Shown here one piece after another: positions 40,074-48,829 of a DNA stretch of 64,000 bases. Source of the DNA: a virus; the IMG/VR virus record IMGVR_UViG_3300032116_022062, positions 1-64,000 of that record; one strand, given 5' to 3'. The position numbers were made by a program, and so were the translations under genes. The notes under the pieces were generated by a model. The model did not search any database and was not told the origin of the DNA. It saw nothing but the letters and a program-made list of their open reading frames with translations. Every line of letters begins with the position of its first letter. The stretch's first letter is position 1.

Positions 40074-41084
40074 ATGGCTTTTGTTGGTACTTATTCTGTT
40101 CCGGGTCCTAGTGCTTCGATAACTCTTAGTTATCAATATTCTACTGTTGATGAATTGCTACTTCAAATTCCGAATAATACTGGTGGTGAAATTGGAGCGG
40201 GTGATGTCCGTGATGCGATTTATTCATTGTGGGCTAGATTAGATGGGTTTTCTTCGTCTGTCAGTGGTCTTACTGTTTCTTCTGCTTATATTGGATTAAC
40301 GCCCTCCACTATAACTTCTCCAATTGGGGGTATTTTACCGGGAGCTACTTTCTCTGGTTCAGTTCAGGATGTTATTGATACTATGTTGTATCCTTATGTT
40401 TCACCTTCTACGGGTATAGGTCTTTTAAATGATAGGGAGTTTGGGTCTTCGATGAATGTTTCTTTGAATTGGAATGTGGTGCGTGGATCTAACAACATTA
40501 CTTCTATACTAATTAATGGTTCTCCGGTTGTTCCAACTGGTTTAAGTCAATCTGGAGTCGCTACAGGTATTTTTACTACTCATAGTATGTCACCTGTAGG
40601 TCCTTCTGAGGTAAAGTATTTTTCTATGACCGCCTCGGATGCAATATCAAGTGCTAGTTCTACTCAGTCATTGACATTTATGAATCGAATTTATTGGGGA
40701 GATATTGTAGTTCCTTCGCAGCCCAATTTAACCACAAATCCAGGTTCCTCTTCATTAGTAACCGCAGTTTGTATTGATTCTACTATTAGAAATTTAACCG
40801 GTGCTGGTGCAAATGGACAAGCCTTTGGAAATATATTAAGTACAAATAAAAGTAGAACATATAATAATATTAATGGTGGTGGTAATTACTTAGTATTTGC
40901 TTGGCCTAGTACTGTATCACAATCAACTACCCCGGTTTTTACAGTAAATGGTATGATTAATACAGCATTTACTAATGTAAGGACCGCATCTCCGTTAGCT
41001 AACACTTTTGGGTTTATAACTAACTATGAGGTTTGGGTTAGTAATACTAGATATAATTCACCAGTAAATATAGTAATAACATAA
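40074..41084 (+). CDS. Virion structural/fibre protein, 336 aa
   Basis: First gene of the fibre block. Ser/Thr/Gly/Asn-rich with a beta-dominated sequence and a fairly conserved-looking core (D-V-I-D-T-M-L-Y-P-Y, F-M-N-R-I-Y-W-G-D-I). The N-terminal D-A-I-Y-S-L-W-A-R-L segment could be a helix used for attachment. Composition and position indicate an appendage or neck protein; the exact role is unknown. It has no Gly-Thr-Ser array. The next fibre gene begins 19 bases downstream. Confidence 0.65.
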   Translation: MAFVGTYSVPGPSASITLSYQYSTVDELLLQIPNNTGGEIGAGDVRDAIYSLWARLDGFSSSVSGLTVSSAYIGLTPSTITSPIGGILPGATFSGSVQDVIDTMLYPYVSPSTGIGLLNDREFGSSMNVSLNWNVVRGSNNITSILINGSPVVPTGLSQSGVATGIFTTHSMSPVGPSEVKYFSMTASDAISSASSTQSLTFMNRIYWGDIVVPSQPNLTTNPGSSSLVTAVCIDSTIRNLTGAGANGQAFGNILSTNKSRTYNNINGGGNYLVFAWPSTVSQSTTPVFTVNGMINTAFTNVRTASPLANTFGFITNYEVWVSNTRYNSPVNIVIT

Positions 41085-41103
41085 AAATATAAATAAAAAT
41101 TAG

Positions 41104-42705
41104 ATGGCATTAAATACAGGAACATTAATTTCAGCAGCAATAAGACCAGTAGATAGTCTGGATACTATTGCTACTGCTTATGCTTCAGAGATTAAAGGGG
41201 GTCTTCATTCTTATGCTACAATCGCAGAGAGAAATTCTATTATATTTGAAAGAAGAGAATGGGGTATGATGGTTACTGTTTATAGTGATCCAACTCCGTC
41301 TAATAATAAAACTTATCAATTAACATATAATTATGTTTCTACTAACATTTTAGATGATTCAAATTGGAAAGAATTTTCTGGAGGTGTTTCTGGAGGTGGT
41401 GGAAATGAATGGATTGACTCTGTACTTTCTATTTCAAATATAGAACCTACTCCTTCTTCAGGGGATAGATACTTATTAGGAAATGCTCCTTCTGGAATTA
41501 ATTGGTCTTCTTTTCAACCTGATAAAGTTGTTGAATGGAATTCAGTCACTAATCAATGGATTCAGACAACTCCTACGGATGGGATGTCGGTAAGAGTCGA
41601 TGATGAAGATAATTCAATTTATAGATATGAAGGTGTTTTCCCAACAGGTGCTTGGGTTAAAGAAAAATTAAATCAAATTAGATCAATAGTAGCTACAACT
41701 GCGAATGGTTTATCCTATTCTGTTACTATGACACCTTCTATAGATCAGTATTATCCTGATGTGTTATTTTTGACACAGTTTGCTACCTCGAATATTGGAT
41801 TGACTGTTTCGCTAAATATAAACGGATTGGGTGAGGTACTGGTAAAAAGGCCATCTGCTAGCGGACTATCCAATTTTAATCCTAATGAAATTGATACAAC
41901 ATTAATTTATAATGTTTGTTTTGATGGTACTTATTTTCAATTATCAAGACCTTACACAAATGATGATATTTTTAGTGTAAAGTATTTAGTGGAACCAAAC
42001 GATTATATCGTAGTACCGCCATACTATCAATATTGGGTTTATTCTGACTTAACTATACAAGGAACACTTGTTAATTATGGTCAAGTTGTTATAGCAAATG
42101 GATCAATGATTTTGAGTGGTGGTACATTTTCAAATTATGGACAATTATCTTTAATTAATTTTTCAGGTAGTGGAATGACCACATCATTTAATGACACTAA
42201 TACTATTTCCTTTTCACAATCTAATACAATCTTTGGTCCTTCGGTTTCAGCTGAAGTTAAGAACTCATCAATTAACACGTTTAAATTGGATTCAGGTAGT
42301 AATGGGGGAGCGACCGCTGGTTATTTTTTATCAGTGGATTCAATGGGTTATTTTCAATGGGTACCAAGCTCAGCATTAGCACAACCTGAGTATTCTCAAA
42401 TTAATTTATCTCCATTAGGTACATTGATTGGTCAGAATTTTCAACCTACTGGTTTGACAATAAACTATAGTCCAAATGATTATTCAAGATTATCCATTTA
42501 TGTTAATGGTCAATTACAAAATTTAGGTGATGGTCAAAATTCCACAGCTTCTAATGTTGATTGTTATTTTTCGAATGATGGGGGATTAACCGCAAAAACA
42601 ATATTCTCTGTTGATTTAGGTGATGAGCTCTATTGGAATGGATTCAACTCTGGATTCGATCTAATATCATTAGACTCAATCGATATGATTTATGAAAGAA
42701 TTTAA
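41104..42705 (+). CDS. Tail fibre/appendage protein, 533 aa
   Basis: A 533-residue beta-rich protein. Residues about 117-180 match a module of the M15B baseplate protein (S-S-G-D-R-Y-L-L-G, N-W-S, V-V-E-W-N-S, D-G-M-S-V-R-V-D). Residues about 290-385 contain many short strands (Y-G-Q-V-V-I-A-N-G, Y-G-Q-L-S-L-I-N) that look like a beta-helix. The C-terminal ~85 residues (N-D-Y-S-R-L-S-I-Y-V-N-G-Q, L-Y-W-N-G, G-F-D-L) are shared with the end of the next protein. The mosaic suggests domain exchange among virion proteins. A role in adsorption or attachment of distal fibres is inferred. Confidence 0.7.
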   Translation: MALNTGTLISAAIRPVDSLDTIATAYASEIKGGLHSYATIAERNSIIFERREWGMMVTVYSDPTPSNNKTYQLTYNYVSTNILDDSNWKEFSGGVSGGGGNEWIDSVLSISNIEPTPSSGDRYLLGNAPSGINWSSFQPDKVVEWNSVTNQWIQTTPTDGMSVRVDDEDNSIYRYEGVFPTGAWVKEKLNQIRSIVATTANGLSYSVTMTPSIDQYYPDVLFLTQFATSNIGLTVSLNINGLGEVLVKRPSASGLSNFNPNEIDTTLIYNVCFDGTYFQLSRPYTNDDIFSVKYLVEPNDYIVVPPYYQYWVYSDLTIQGTLVNYGQVVIANGSMILSGGTFSNYGQLSLINFSGSGMTTSFNDTNTISFSQSNTIFGPSVSAEVKNSSINTFKLDSGSNGGATAGYFLSVDSMGYFQWVPSSALAQPEYSQINLSPLGTLIGQNFQPTGLTINYSPNDYSRLSIYVNGQLQNLGDGQNSTASNVDCYFSNDGGLTAKTIFSVDLGDELYWNGFNSGFDLISLDSIDMIYERI

Positions 42706-42713
42706 ATTTAAAA

Positions 42714-42723
42714 TTAATATATA
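42714..42723 (+). promoter_or_regulatory. TTAATATATA promoter-like element
   Basis: Exact element, 26 bases before the ATG at 42750. Confidence 0.5.
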
Positions 42724-42749
42724 ATAAAATAAAAAAAAGAAACTAAAAT

Positions 42750-44975
42750 ATGGCTCAATTAGATGGAAAACAATTAAAAATTCAATCAGTCTCATTAGAT
42801 AAGCTTAAGGGATATAGTGGTTTAGTGACATTTACAGCTTCCGCGACTATGAGTTTTGCAACTGGATCGTCGATCACTCAAGCATCTGTAAATATCAACA
42901 CGGATGAGGATGTTGCTAATAAAAAATATGTAGATGATGCTGTTTCATTATTAGGTTCCGGTTCGATAGCTGGAGTTACCGCTGGAAATGGTCTATCGGG
43001 AGGTGGAACTTCTGCTTACATCACTTTAGATGTTAATTTAGGTGTTAATAGTGGATTAACTTTTTCAGGAGATGATATTATTTTAGATTCTTCTATAGCT
43101 GGAAATGGACTTACTGCTAATGGTTCAACTTTGGATGTGAATGTGAATGCTGACTCTTTAGAGATAGTAGGTGATGTTCTGAGATTAAAAGATACGATTG
43201 TGGGTAACAGAACTTTCCAAGATACAGTTACTGTAAATGGTGACTTTTATGTAAATGGAACAGTATCATATATACAAACTCAAACTGTACTAGTTGAAGA
43301 TAATATTATTACACTAAACGCAACTTGGTCCGGTTCTCCGATACTAAATTCTGGTATTGATGTTATAAGAGGAAGTGAGCCATCTGCTTCTTTAATCTGG
43401 AACGAATCGACCGATTTGTGGTCAGCTGGTATTTCTGGTTCTGAGGTGTCAATTCTGTTGAATACAGGAACAGGACTTGTTAAAGACGGCGCAACGGTTT
43501 CTTTAGATTATGTTACAATTACAGGAACAGGACTTACACAAAATGGAACACAGATAAGTATTGATACTGGATTTGCAACATCACTAGCTGGTGATGGTTT
43601 ATCAGAAAATGGTGGAACGCTTTCTGTTAATATTGGTAATGGATTAGAAATTATTTCTGACACAGTTCAATTGGGAGGAACACTCTCACAGAATACTACA
43701 ATAGAAGCAAATGGAAATGATTTTAGTTTATCAGATGCAAATAATATTAACTTAGGAGTTACTGGAGTTGGTACTTTACATTTAGATAATTTTAATGGAG
43801 ATTACACCACAACTTTAGATCTTAATGCACAATCAGGTTACGGTGTTGAATTATCATCTACGTATGCTGGTGGTACGTATTCATTCGTTGCTGTGAATCA
43901 AGGACAAATTAAACTTCTTTCTACTGATCCAAATGTTGGTTCTCAGTTTCAGATTGAAATAAATACATCAACTATTAGTGTTAGTGACGGATCTACCGAT
44001 AATAGAATAGTAATTACAGACACACTAGGAAAAGGAGCGGTTTATGCAGGTGATTATACTGGTAGTTTTACGGATAATTCACTTGTTACAAAACAATATG
44101 TTGATAGTGTGACATCCAATGTTGGCACGGATAACGGAATACAAGAATTAAGTCCAGGTGTAATTGGATTGGGTGGAACTTTTTCACAAAACACTACAAT
44201 TAGTGGATCTAATTATGATTTAACTATTCAAGACTTTGACATATTAACTCTTACTGGTTCGGTTATTGATATTCAATTGGATAATGGATTATTCTTAGTA
44301 GATGCTGGTAACGGAGGAACTATTGATCTTTATGGTGGTGATGTGACATTATTTGCTACCGGAAGTGTGGATATCATTTCAACGAATGAATTTACAGTAT
44401 CTACTGCAACCGGTTCTATTACAACATCAAGTCTTCAAGGTTTGGTTTATACATCTGATTACTCATCTACATTTGTAAATAACTCTTTAATTACAAAAAA
44501 GTATGTAGATGATGCGGTTGCTGTGATAAACGCTGATTTTATCACTGGTGTGACTGCAGGTAATGGATTATCAGGAGGAGGTACCTCAGGATTTATTACT
44601 TTAGATGTTTCTCCAACAATTGCTGGTACGGGTCTGACTTTCTCTGCTGGAGTATTGTCGGTAGTCTCTGGTTCATCACAGCCTGTATATAACGAGTTTG
44701 TTGCTGTATTAACTACTGGTGATGATGCAATTGTAACAGGAGTTACTTTAAGTTCAACACCAAATGATTATTCTAGAATTGAAGTCTATGTTAATGGTCA
44801 GAAACAAAGATTAGGAGATAATGTTGCAACAAAAGACTGTTATTTTGGAACTGCTCCATCAACACCGATTGCTCTTAATAATTTGATATCTGGAGATCAA
44901 CTTTATTGGAATGGAACAGTGGCTGGATTTGATTTATCATCCACCGATATTATTGAAATAGTTTATGAGGTTTAA
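42750..44975 (+). CDS. Long tail fibre protein, 741 aa
   Basis: A repetitive beta-rich fibre protein. G-N-G-L-S-G-G-G-T-S units recur near the start and the end (about 83 and 611), each followed by I-T-L-D-V. Residues about 155-225 carry the module found also at 45100 and 48830: F-Y-V-N-G-T-V-S, D-N-I-I-T-L-N-A, G-I-D-V-I-R-G-S and A-S-L-I-W-N-E-S-T-D-L-W. Twice N-S-L-V/I-T-K-Q/K-Y-V-D occurs, a common phage fibre phrase. The last 85 residues match the end of the previous protein. Followed by a terminator, so it closes the first fibre unit. Confidence 0.8.
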   Translation: MAQLDGKQLKIQSVSLDKLKGYSGLVTFTASATMSFATGSSITQASVNINTDEDVANKKYVDDAVSLLGSGSIAGVTAGNGLSGGGTSAYITLDVNLGVNSGLTFSGDDIILDSSIAGNGLTANGSTLDVNVNADSLEIVGDVLRLKDTIVGNRTFQDTVTVNGDFYVNGTVSYIQTQTVLVEDNIITLNATWSGSPILNSGIDVIRGSEPSASLIWNESTDLWSAGISGSEVSILLNTGTGLVKDGATVSLDYVTITGTGLTQNGTQISIDTGFATSLAGDGLSENGGTLSVNIGNGLEIISDTVQLGGTLSQNTTIEANGNDFSLSDANNINLGVTGVGTLHLDNFNGDYTTTLDLNAQSGYGVELSSTYAGGTYSFVAVNQGQIKLLSTDPNVGSQFQIEINTSTISVSDGSTDNRIVITDTLGKGAVYAGDYTGSFTDNSLVTKQYVDSVTSNVGTDNGIQELSPGVIGLGGTFSQNTTISGSNYDLTIQDFDILTLTGSVIDIQLDNGLFLVDAGNGGTIDLYGGDVTLFATGSVDIISTNEFTVSTATGSITTSSLQGLVYTSDYSSTFVNNSLITKKYVDDAVAVINADFITGVTAGNGLSGGGTSGFITLDVSPTIAGTGLTFSAGVLSVVSGSSQPVYNEFVAVLTTGDDAIVTGVTLSSTPNDYSRIEVYVNGQKQRLGDNVATKDCYFGTAPSTPIALNNLISGDQLYWNGTVAGFDLSSTDIIEIVYEV

Positions 44976-44993
44976 TTATAAAATTCAAACAAA

Positions 44994-45022
44994 AAAAAGA
45001 CCTTACTTTAAGGTCTTTTTTT
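44994..45022 (+). terminator. Rho-independent terminator
   Basis: Stem AAAAAGACCTTA/TAAGGTCTTTTT with a CTT loop and T-run, 18 bases after the stop of the 42750 gene. Confidence 0.9.
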
Positions 45023-45062
45023 GTTTGGTTTAAGTCGGTTTTTCAAAATAGGCAATTTCAAT

Positions 45063-45072
45063 TTAATATATA
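45063..45072 (+). promoter_or_regulatory. TTAATATATA promoter-like element
   Basis: Exact element, 27 bases before the ATG at 45100. Confidence 0.5.
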
Positions 45073-45099
45073 AGAAAGATAAAAAAAATTTAGTCATTA

Positions 45100-48000
45100 A
45101 TGGCTCAAATAAAAACTAAACAAATAAGAGGAGCTTCTCAAGGTTCTATACTTTTTCTGGGCACTAACAGTGTTGTTAGTGAAAACTTTGACAATTTACG
45201 TTGGGAACATAGTTCTAATAAACTAATAGTAGATGGTTCTCTTCAATTTATTGACGGTAATCAATTACCTGGTTATGTTTTAACATCAGATTCTTTTGGA
45301 AATGCAACTTGGCAACAAACTCAAATTCCCTTTACGAAACAGTTATTATCAGGAGGTGCGATATGGAGTGGAGTTGGTTTAACTTTTTCAGTTAGTACTT
45401 TACAGTATACTTTTACAGGGCCAATTTTAACAGCTGGTCCTACTTCAGTGTCTCTTAGTGACGGAGACCCGACTTATTCAAGATTTGACGCGATTGTTGT
45501 TGATGAGGAAGGATTGATTAGTGTTTTACAAGGAGATGCTACGCCTGATCCAGTTACTCCTTCAATACCTGATGAACAACTATTAGTACAATATGTTAGT
45601 ATCTCTGAAAATTCAACAGTTCCTGTTTCTGGTGTTACATCTTCAGAGTATATTTATCAAGACGATGATTATTGGACTGGTGGAACATTCAGTACTTCTT
45701 TAGGTACAAGTTCTGTCGATTTTCAATATACGGGAATTGTACCTTTTCAAGGTACCTATTCAACAAGAGTGATATTGAATAAAACAACATCTGTTAAGTG
45801 GACCAACAACTCATCTATTTTATTAAAAGATTATTCCTATTTAGTCTTTAGAGTTTATTTTCCTTCCGCGGTTCTTAATACAAAGACTATGAGAGTGATA
45901 TGGAGAAATGGAAATACAAATGTTGGATCCTATGCTTATCCGTTCACTAATGGTGGTGTTTCTAGAACAACTACAGGAACTTGGCAACTATGTGTTTTGC
46001 CTTTAAGTTATTTTGGTTCCGCGGTAAATGCTTTAACGTCAAATGGTGGTTCAAATAATGTCAATAATATATTGATAGGATTTTCAGGAAATCCTTCAGC
46101 TAACTATGTTGAAGCATTGTTGGACGAAGTGTATTTGGTTGGTGGTATTGGTACTCCGGTTGCTAATACGAGTATTTCTGTTCAATCAAATGGTGTTTTA
46201 GTTGGTAGTAGAAGCGTAATAAATTTTATATCAGGAAGTGGATCAACTGTAACGGTAACTGATTCTAGTTTAAATTCAAGAATTGACGTTTTAATTAGCG
46301 CATCTGGTAGTGGTGTTTCAGGTACTTCTGGAACCTCTGGTACTGATGGAACCTCTGGTACTTCCGGTACTGGAACCTCTGGTACTTCCGGTACTGATGG
46401 AACCTCTGGTACTTCCGGTACTGATGGAACCTCTGGTACTTCCGGTACTGATGGAACCTCTGGTACTTCCGGTACTGATGGAACCTCTGGTACTTCCGGT
46501 ACTGATGGAACCTCTGGTACTTCCGGAACATCCGGATTACTTTCTTTGACTGGTTCTACAGATAATGGTGTTATTACTTTAAATGGTTCTGCTCCAAATG
46601 CGACTGTTGAATCTAATTTAACATTTGATGGTGATACTTTATCTGTATATGGTGACTTAGTTGTTACTGGAAGTTTTACTGTATCAGGAACGTCATCTGT
46701 TATAAATACTCAAAACTTATTTGTTCAGGACCCTATTATACTTTTAGCTGGAACACAAACAGGAACACCTACTTTGGATTCTGGTTTATTTATAAACAGA
46801 GGTTCAAGTCAAACACAGTCTTTTATTTGGGATGAGTCTAGTGACGAATTTGCTCTTATATCTACTAATGATCCTTCAACTGTTACTGGTAATGTTAACA
46901 TATCAGGATATTCTGATTTAAGATTAAATAGAATTACTGCATCGCAGGGAAATTTTACATACGCTAATCTAACATTTGCTACTTTTTCAGGTGGATATGT
47001 TGATTATATTGATTTTAGACAAGATGCTGTAGTGCAACTACCGGGTAGAATAAGTTGGAATAGTGACTATGGAACTCTTAATGTAGGTCTTACAGGAGGT
47101 AATGTAAATGTTCCTGTTGGTCAAGCTCAATATGCTCAAGTTTTTAACGGTGAAGTAGACACTTTGGTAAAAGGTGAAGTTGTTTATATTTCGGGGGCGC
47201 AAGGTGATAAAATAAAAGTCAAAAGAGCTTTCAATCTAAGTGATGCTACATCAGCTAAGACGTTAGGTATTGTGGCTGAGAATATTTTGTCAAGTCAAAT
47301 TGGATATTGTATTACACAAGGAGTTTTAACTAATTTGAATTTAGGTTCTTATTCCACTGGTGATGTTGTTTGGTTGGGCGCAACTGCAGGAACTTTCACA
47401 ACATATAAAGCTCAGGCTCCTCAACACTTGGTATTTGTTGGTGTTGTTTTGAGAGCAAATAATGGAAACGGAGAATTATTTGTAAAACCTCAAAATGGTT
47501 ATGAATTGAATGAAATACATGATGTTTATATATCCGGAACTCCTTCGAATGGTCAAGTTTTAGCATGGAATGATTTAAATAGTAGATGGGAAGTTAGTTC
47601 TCTTGTTGGTCCTACTGGATCGACAGGAAATAATGGAACTGACGGTACATCTGGTACTTCCGGAACTGACGGCACATCTGGTACTTCTGGTACTTCTGGA
47701 ACTGATGGCACGTCCGGTACTTCTGGTACTTCTGGAACTGATGGCACGTCCGGTACTTCTGGAACTGATGGTACGTCCGGTACTTCTGGTACTTCTGGAA
47801 CTGATGGCACGTCCGGTACTTCTGGCACCTCTGGTACTTCTGGAAGTGATGGCACCTCTGGTACATCTGGAACTTCAGGAACATCACCATATAAAGGTGC
47901 TTATGTAGCTGGAACATATCAAGATGGTGATATTGTTATTGATGGTTTGTTTTCTTATCAATCCACTGCAAATAATAATAATAATGTTCCATCTTCACTT

Positions 48001-48750
48001 AATGATTGGATTTTATTAAATGGTCTTGATGGGGTATCGGGAACATCCGGTACTTCTGGAACTGATGGCACGTCCGGTACTTCTGGAACTGATGGTACGT
48101 CCGGAACCTCTGGAACTGATGGTACGTCCGGTACTTCTGGAACTGACGGCACATCTGGTACTTCCGGAACTGATGGCACGTCCGGAACCTCTGGAACTGA
48201 TGGCACGTCCGGGACCTCTGGAACTGATGGCACGTCCGGTACTTCTGGAACTGATGGCACGTCCGGTACTTCTGGAACTAGTGGGACATCTGGTCTTCTT
48301 TCGCTTACAGGAACAACCAATAATGGTATCATTACACTTAATGGTTCGGTTCCGAATGCTATTGTTGAGTCAAATATGACATTTGATGGTTTATCACTTT
48401 CAATTAATAATTCAGCTTTAATTGGTGAATCAGGAGTACAGGCTTTATATACATCTAAACTTACAACAGCTACTGTCTCAAATACTGTTTCGATATATTC
48501 GTTTGCGACAGCTTCTTATACAAGTGCACATATTGACTATAATGTTAGTAGTGGATCAAATTTAAGAGCTGGTAGTTTGACGGCTGTTTGGCAAGGTAAC
48601 TCTATAACTTACACTGATGTTTCAACAGTGGATTTAGGAACAACGACTGGATTTACTTTTTCTTTTGTTATATCTGGTACTTATGCTGTTCTGCAAGCTT
48701 TATCTTCAACATCAACTTGGGGAGTTAAAACATTAATTAGAGCTATTTAA
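45100..48750 (+). CDS. Giant fibre protein with collagen-like Gly-Thr-Ser arrays, 1216 aa
   Basis: A 1216-residue fibre. N-terminal beta domains (to about 405) include a jelly-roll-like part (Y-S-Y-L-V-F-R-V-Y-F). Three Gly-Thr-Ser/Asp arrays lie at about 408-479, 845-928 and 978-1065; Gly at every third position gives a collagen-like triplet, with Thr, Ser and Asp in X and Y. Between them are the shared module [24 protein letters not shown], and a domain G-E-V-V-Y-I-S-G-A-Q-G that I recall from other phage fibres. It ends with a small beta tip domain. The arrays are the densest Ser/Thr targets in the window and lie near glycosyltransferase genes. Confidence 0.85.
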   Translation: MAQIKTKQIRGASQGSILFLGTNSVVSENFDNLRWEHSSNKLIVDGSLQFIDGNQLPGYVLTSDSFGNATWQQTQIPFTKQLLSGGAIWSGVGLTFSVSTLQYTFTGPILTAGPTSVSLSDGDPTYSRFDAIVVDEEGLISVLQGDATPDPVTPSIPDEQLLVQYVSISENSTVPVSGVTSSEYIYQDDDYWTGGTFSTSLGTSSVDFQYTGIVPFQGTYSTRVILNKTTSVKWTNNSSILLKDYSYLVFRVYFPSAVLNTKTMRVIWRNGNTNVGSYAYPFTNGGVSRTTTGTWQLCVLPLSYFGSAVNALTSNGGSNNVNNILIGFSGNPSANYVEALLDEVYLVGGIGTPVANTSISVQSNGVLVGSRSVINFISGSGSTVTVTDSSLNSRIDVLISASGSGVSGTSGTSGTDGTSGTSGTGTSGTSGTDGTSGTSGTDGTSGTSGTDGTSGTSGTDGTSGTSGTDGTSGTSGTSGLLSLTGSTDNGVITLNGSAPNATVESNLTFDGDTLSVYGDLVVTGSFTVSGTSSVINTQNLFVQDPIILLAGTQTGTPTLDSGLFINRGSSQTQSFIWDESSDEFALISTNDPSTVTGNVNISGYSDLRLNRITASQGNFTYANLTFATFSGGYVDYIDFRQDAVVQLPGRISWNSDYGTLNVGLTGGNVNVPVGQAQYAQVFNGEVDTLVKGEVVYISGAQGDKIKVKRAFNLSDATSAKTLGIVAENILSSQIGYCITQGVLTNLNLGSYSTGDVVWLGATAGTFTTYKAQAPQHLVFVGVVLRANNGNGELFVKPQNGYELNEIHDVYISGTPSNGQVLAWNDLNSRWEVSSLVGPTGSTGNNGTDGTSGTSGTDGTSGTSGTSGTDGTSGTSGTSGTDGTSGTSGTDGTSGTSGTSGTDGTSGTSGTSGTSGSDGTSGTSGTSGTSPYKGAYVAGTYQDGDIVIDGLFSYQSTANNNNNVPSSLNDWILLNGLDGVSGTSGTSGTDGTSGTSGTDGTSGTSGTDGTSGTSGTDGTSGTSGTDGTSGTSGTDGTSGTSGTDGTSGTSGTDGTSGTSGTSGTSGLLSLTGTTNNGIITLNGSVPNAIVESNMTFDGLSLSINNSALIGESGVQALYTSKLTTATVSNTVSIYSFATASYTSAHIDYNVSSGSNLRAGSLTAVWQGNSITYTDVSTVDLGTTTGFTFSFVISGTYAVLQALSSTSTWGVKTLIRAI
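46321..46536 (+). repeat. 27-bp tandem array encoding GTSGTSGTD
   Basis: About seven near-identical 27-base units (GGAACCTCTGGTACTTCCGG plus TACTGAT); one unit lacks the Asp codon. Low divergence suggests recent expansion or gene conversion. Confidence 0.9.
47632..47885 (+). repeat. Second Gly-Thr-Ser array
   Basis: 27- and 36-base units of GTSGTSGTD and [12 protein letters not shown] type, with synonymous differences (ACGTCC, ACATCT) from the first array. Confidence 0.85.
48031..48294 (+). repeat. Third Gly-Thr-Ser array
   Basis: About nine 27-base units of ACTTCTGGAACTGATGGCAC type in register, ending [12 protein letters not shown]. Confidence 0.9.
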
Positions 48751-48780
48751 ATTTATTTTTTAATTTTTGAGTTAAAGTTT

Positions 48781-48790
48781 TTAATATATA
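48781..48790 (+). promoter_or_regulatory. TTAATATATA promoter-like element
   Basis: Exact element, 39 bases before the ATG at 48830; the longest spacing in the set. Confidence 0.5.
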
Positions 48791-48829
48791 CTTTGACTTC
48801 TTTTGGAAAGTGAAAAAAGAACTATTTAA

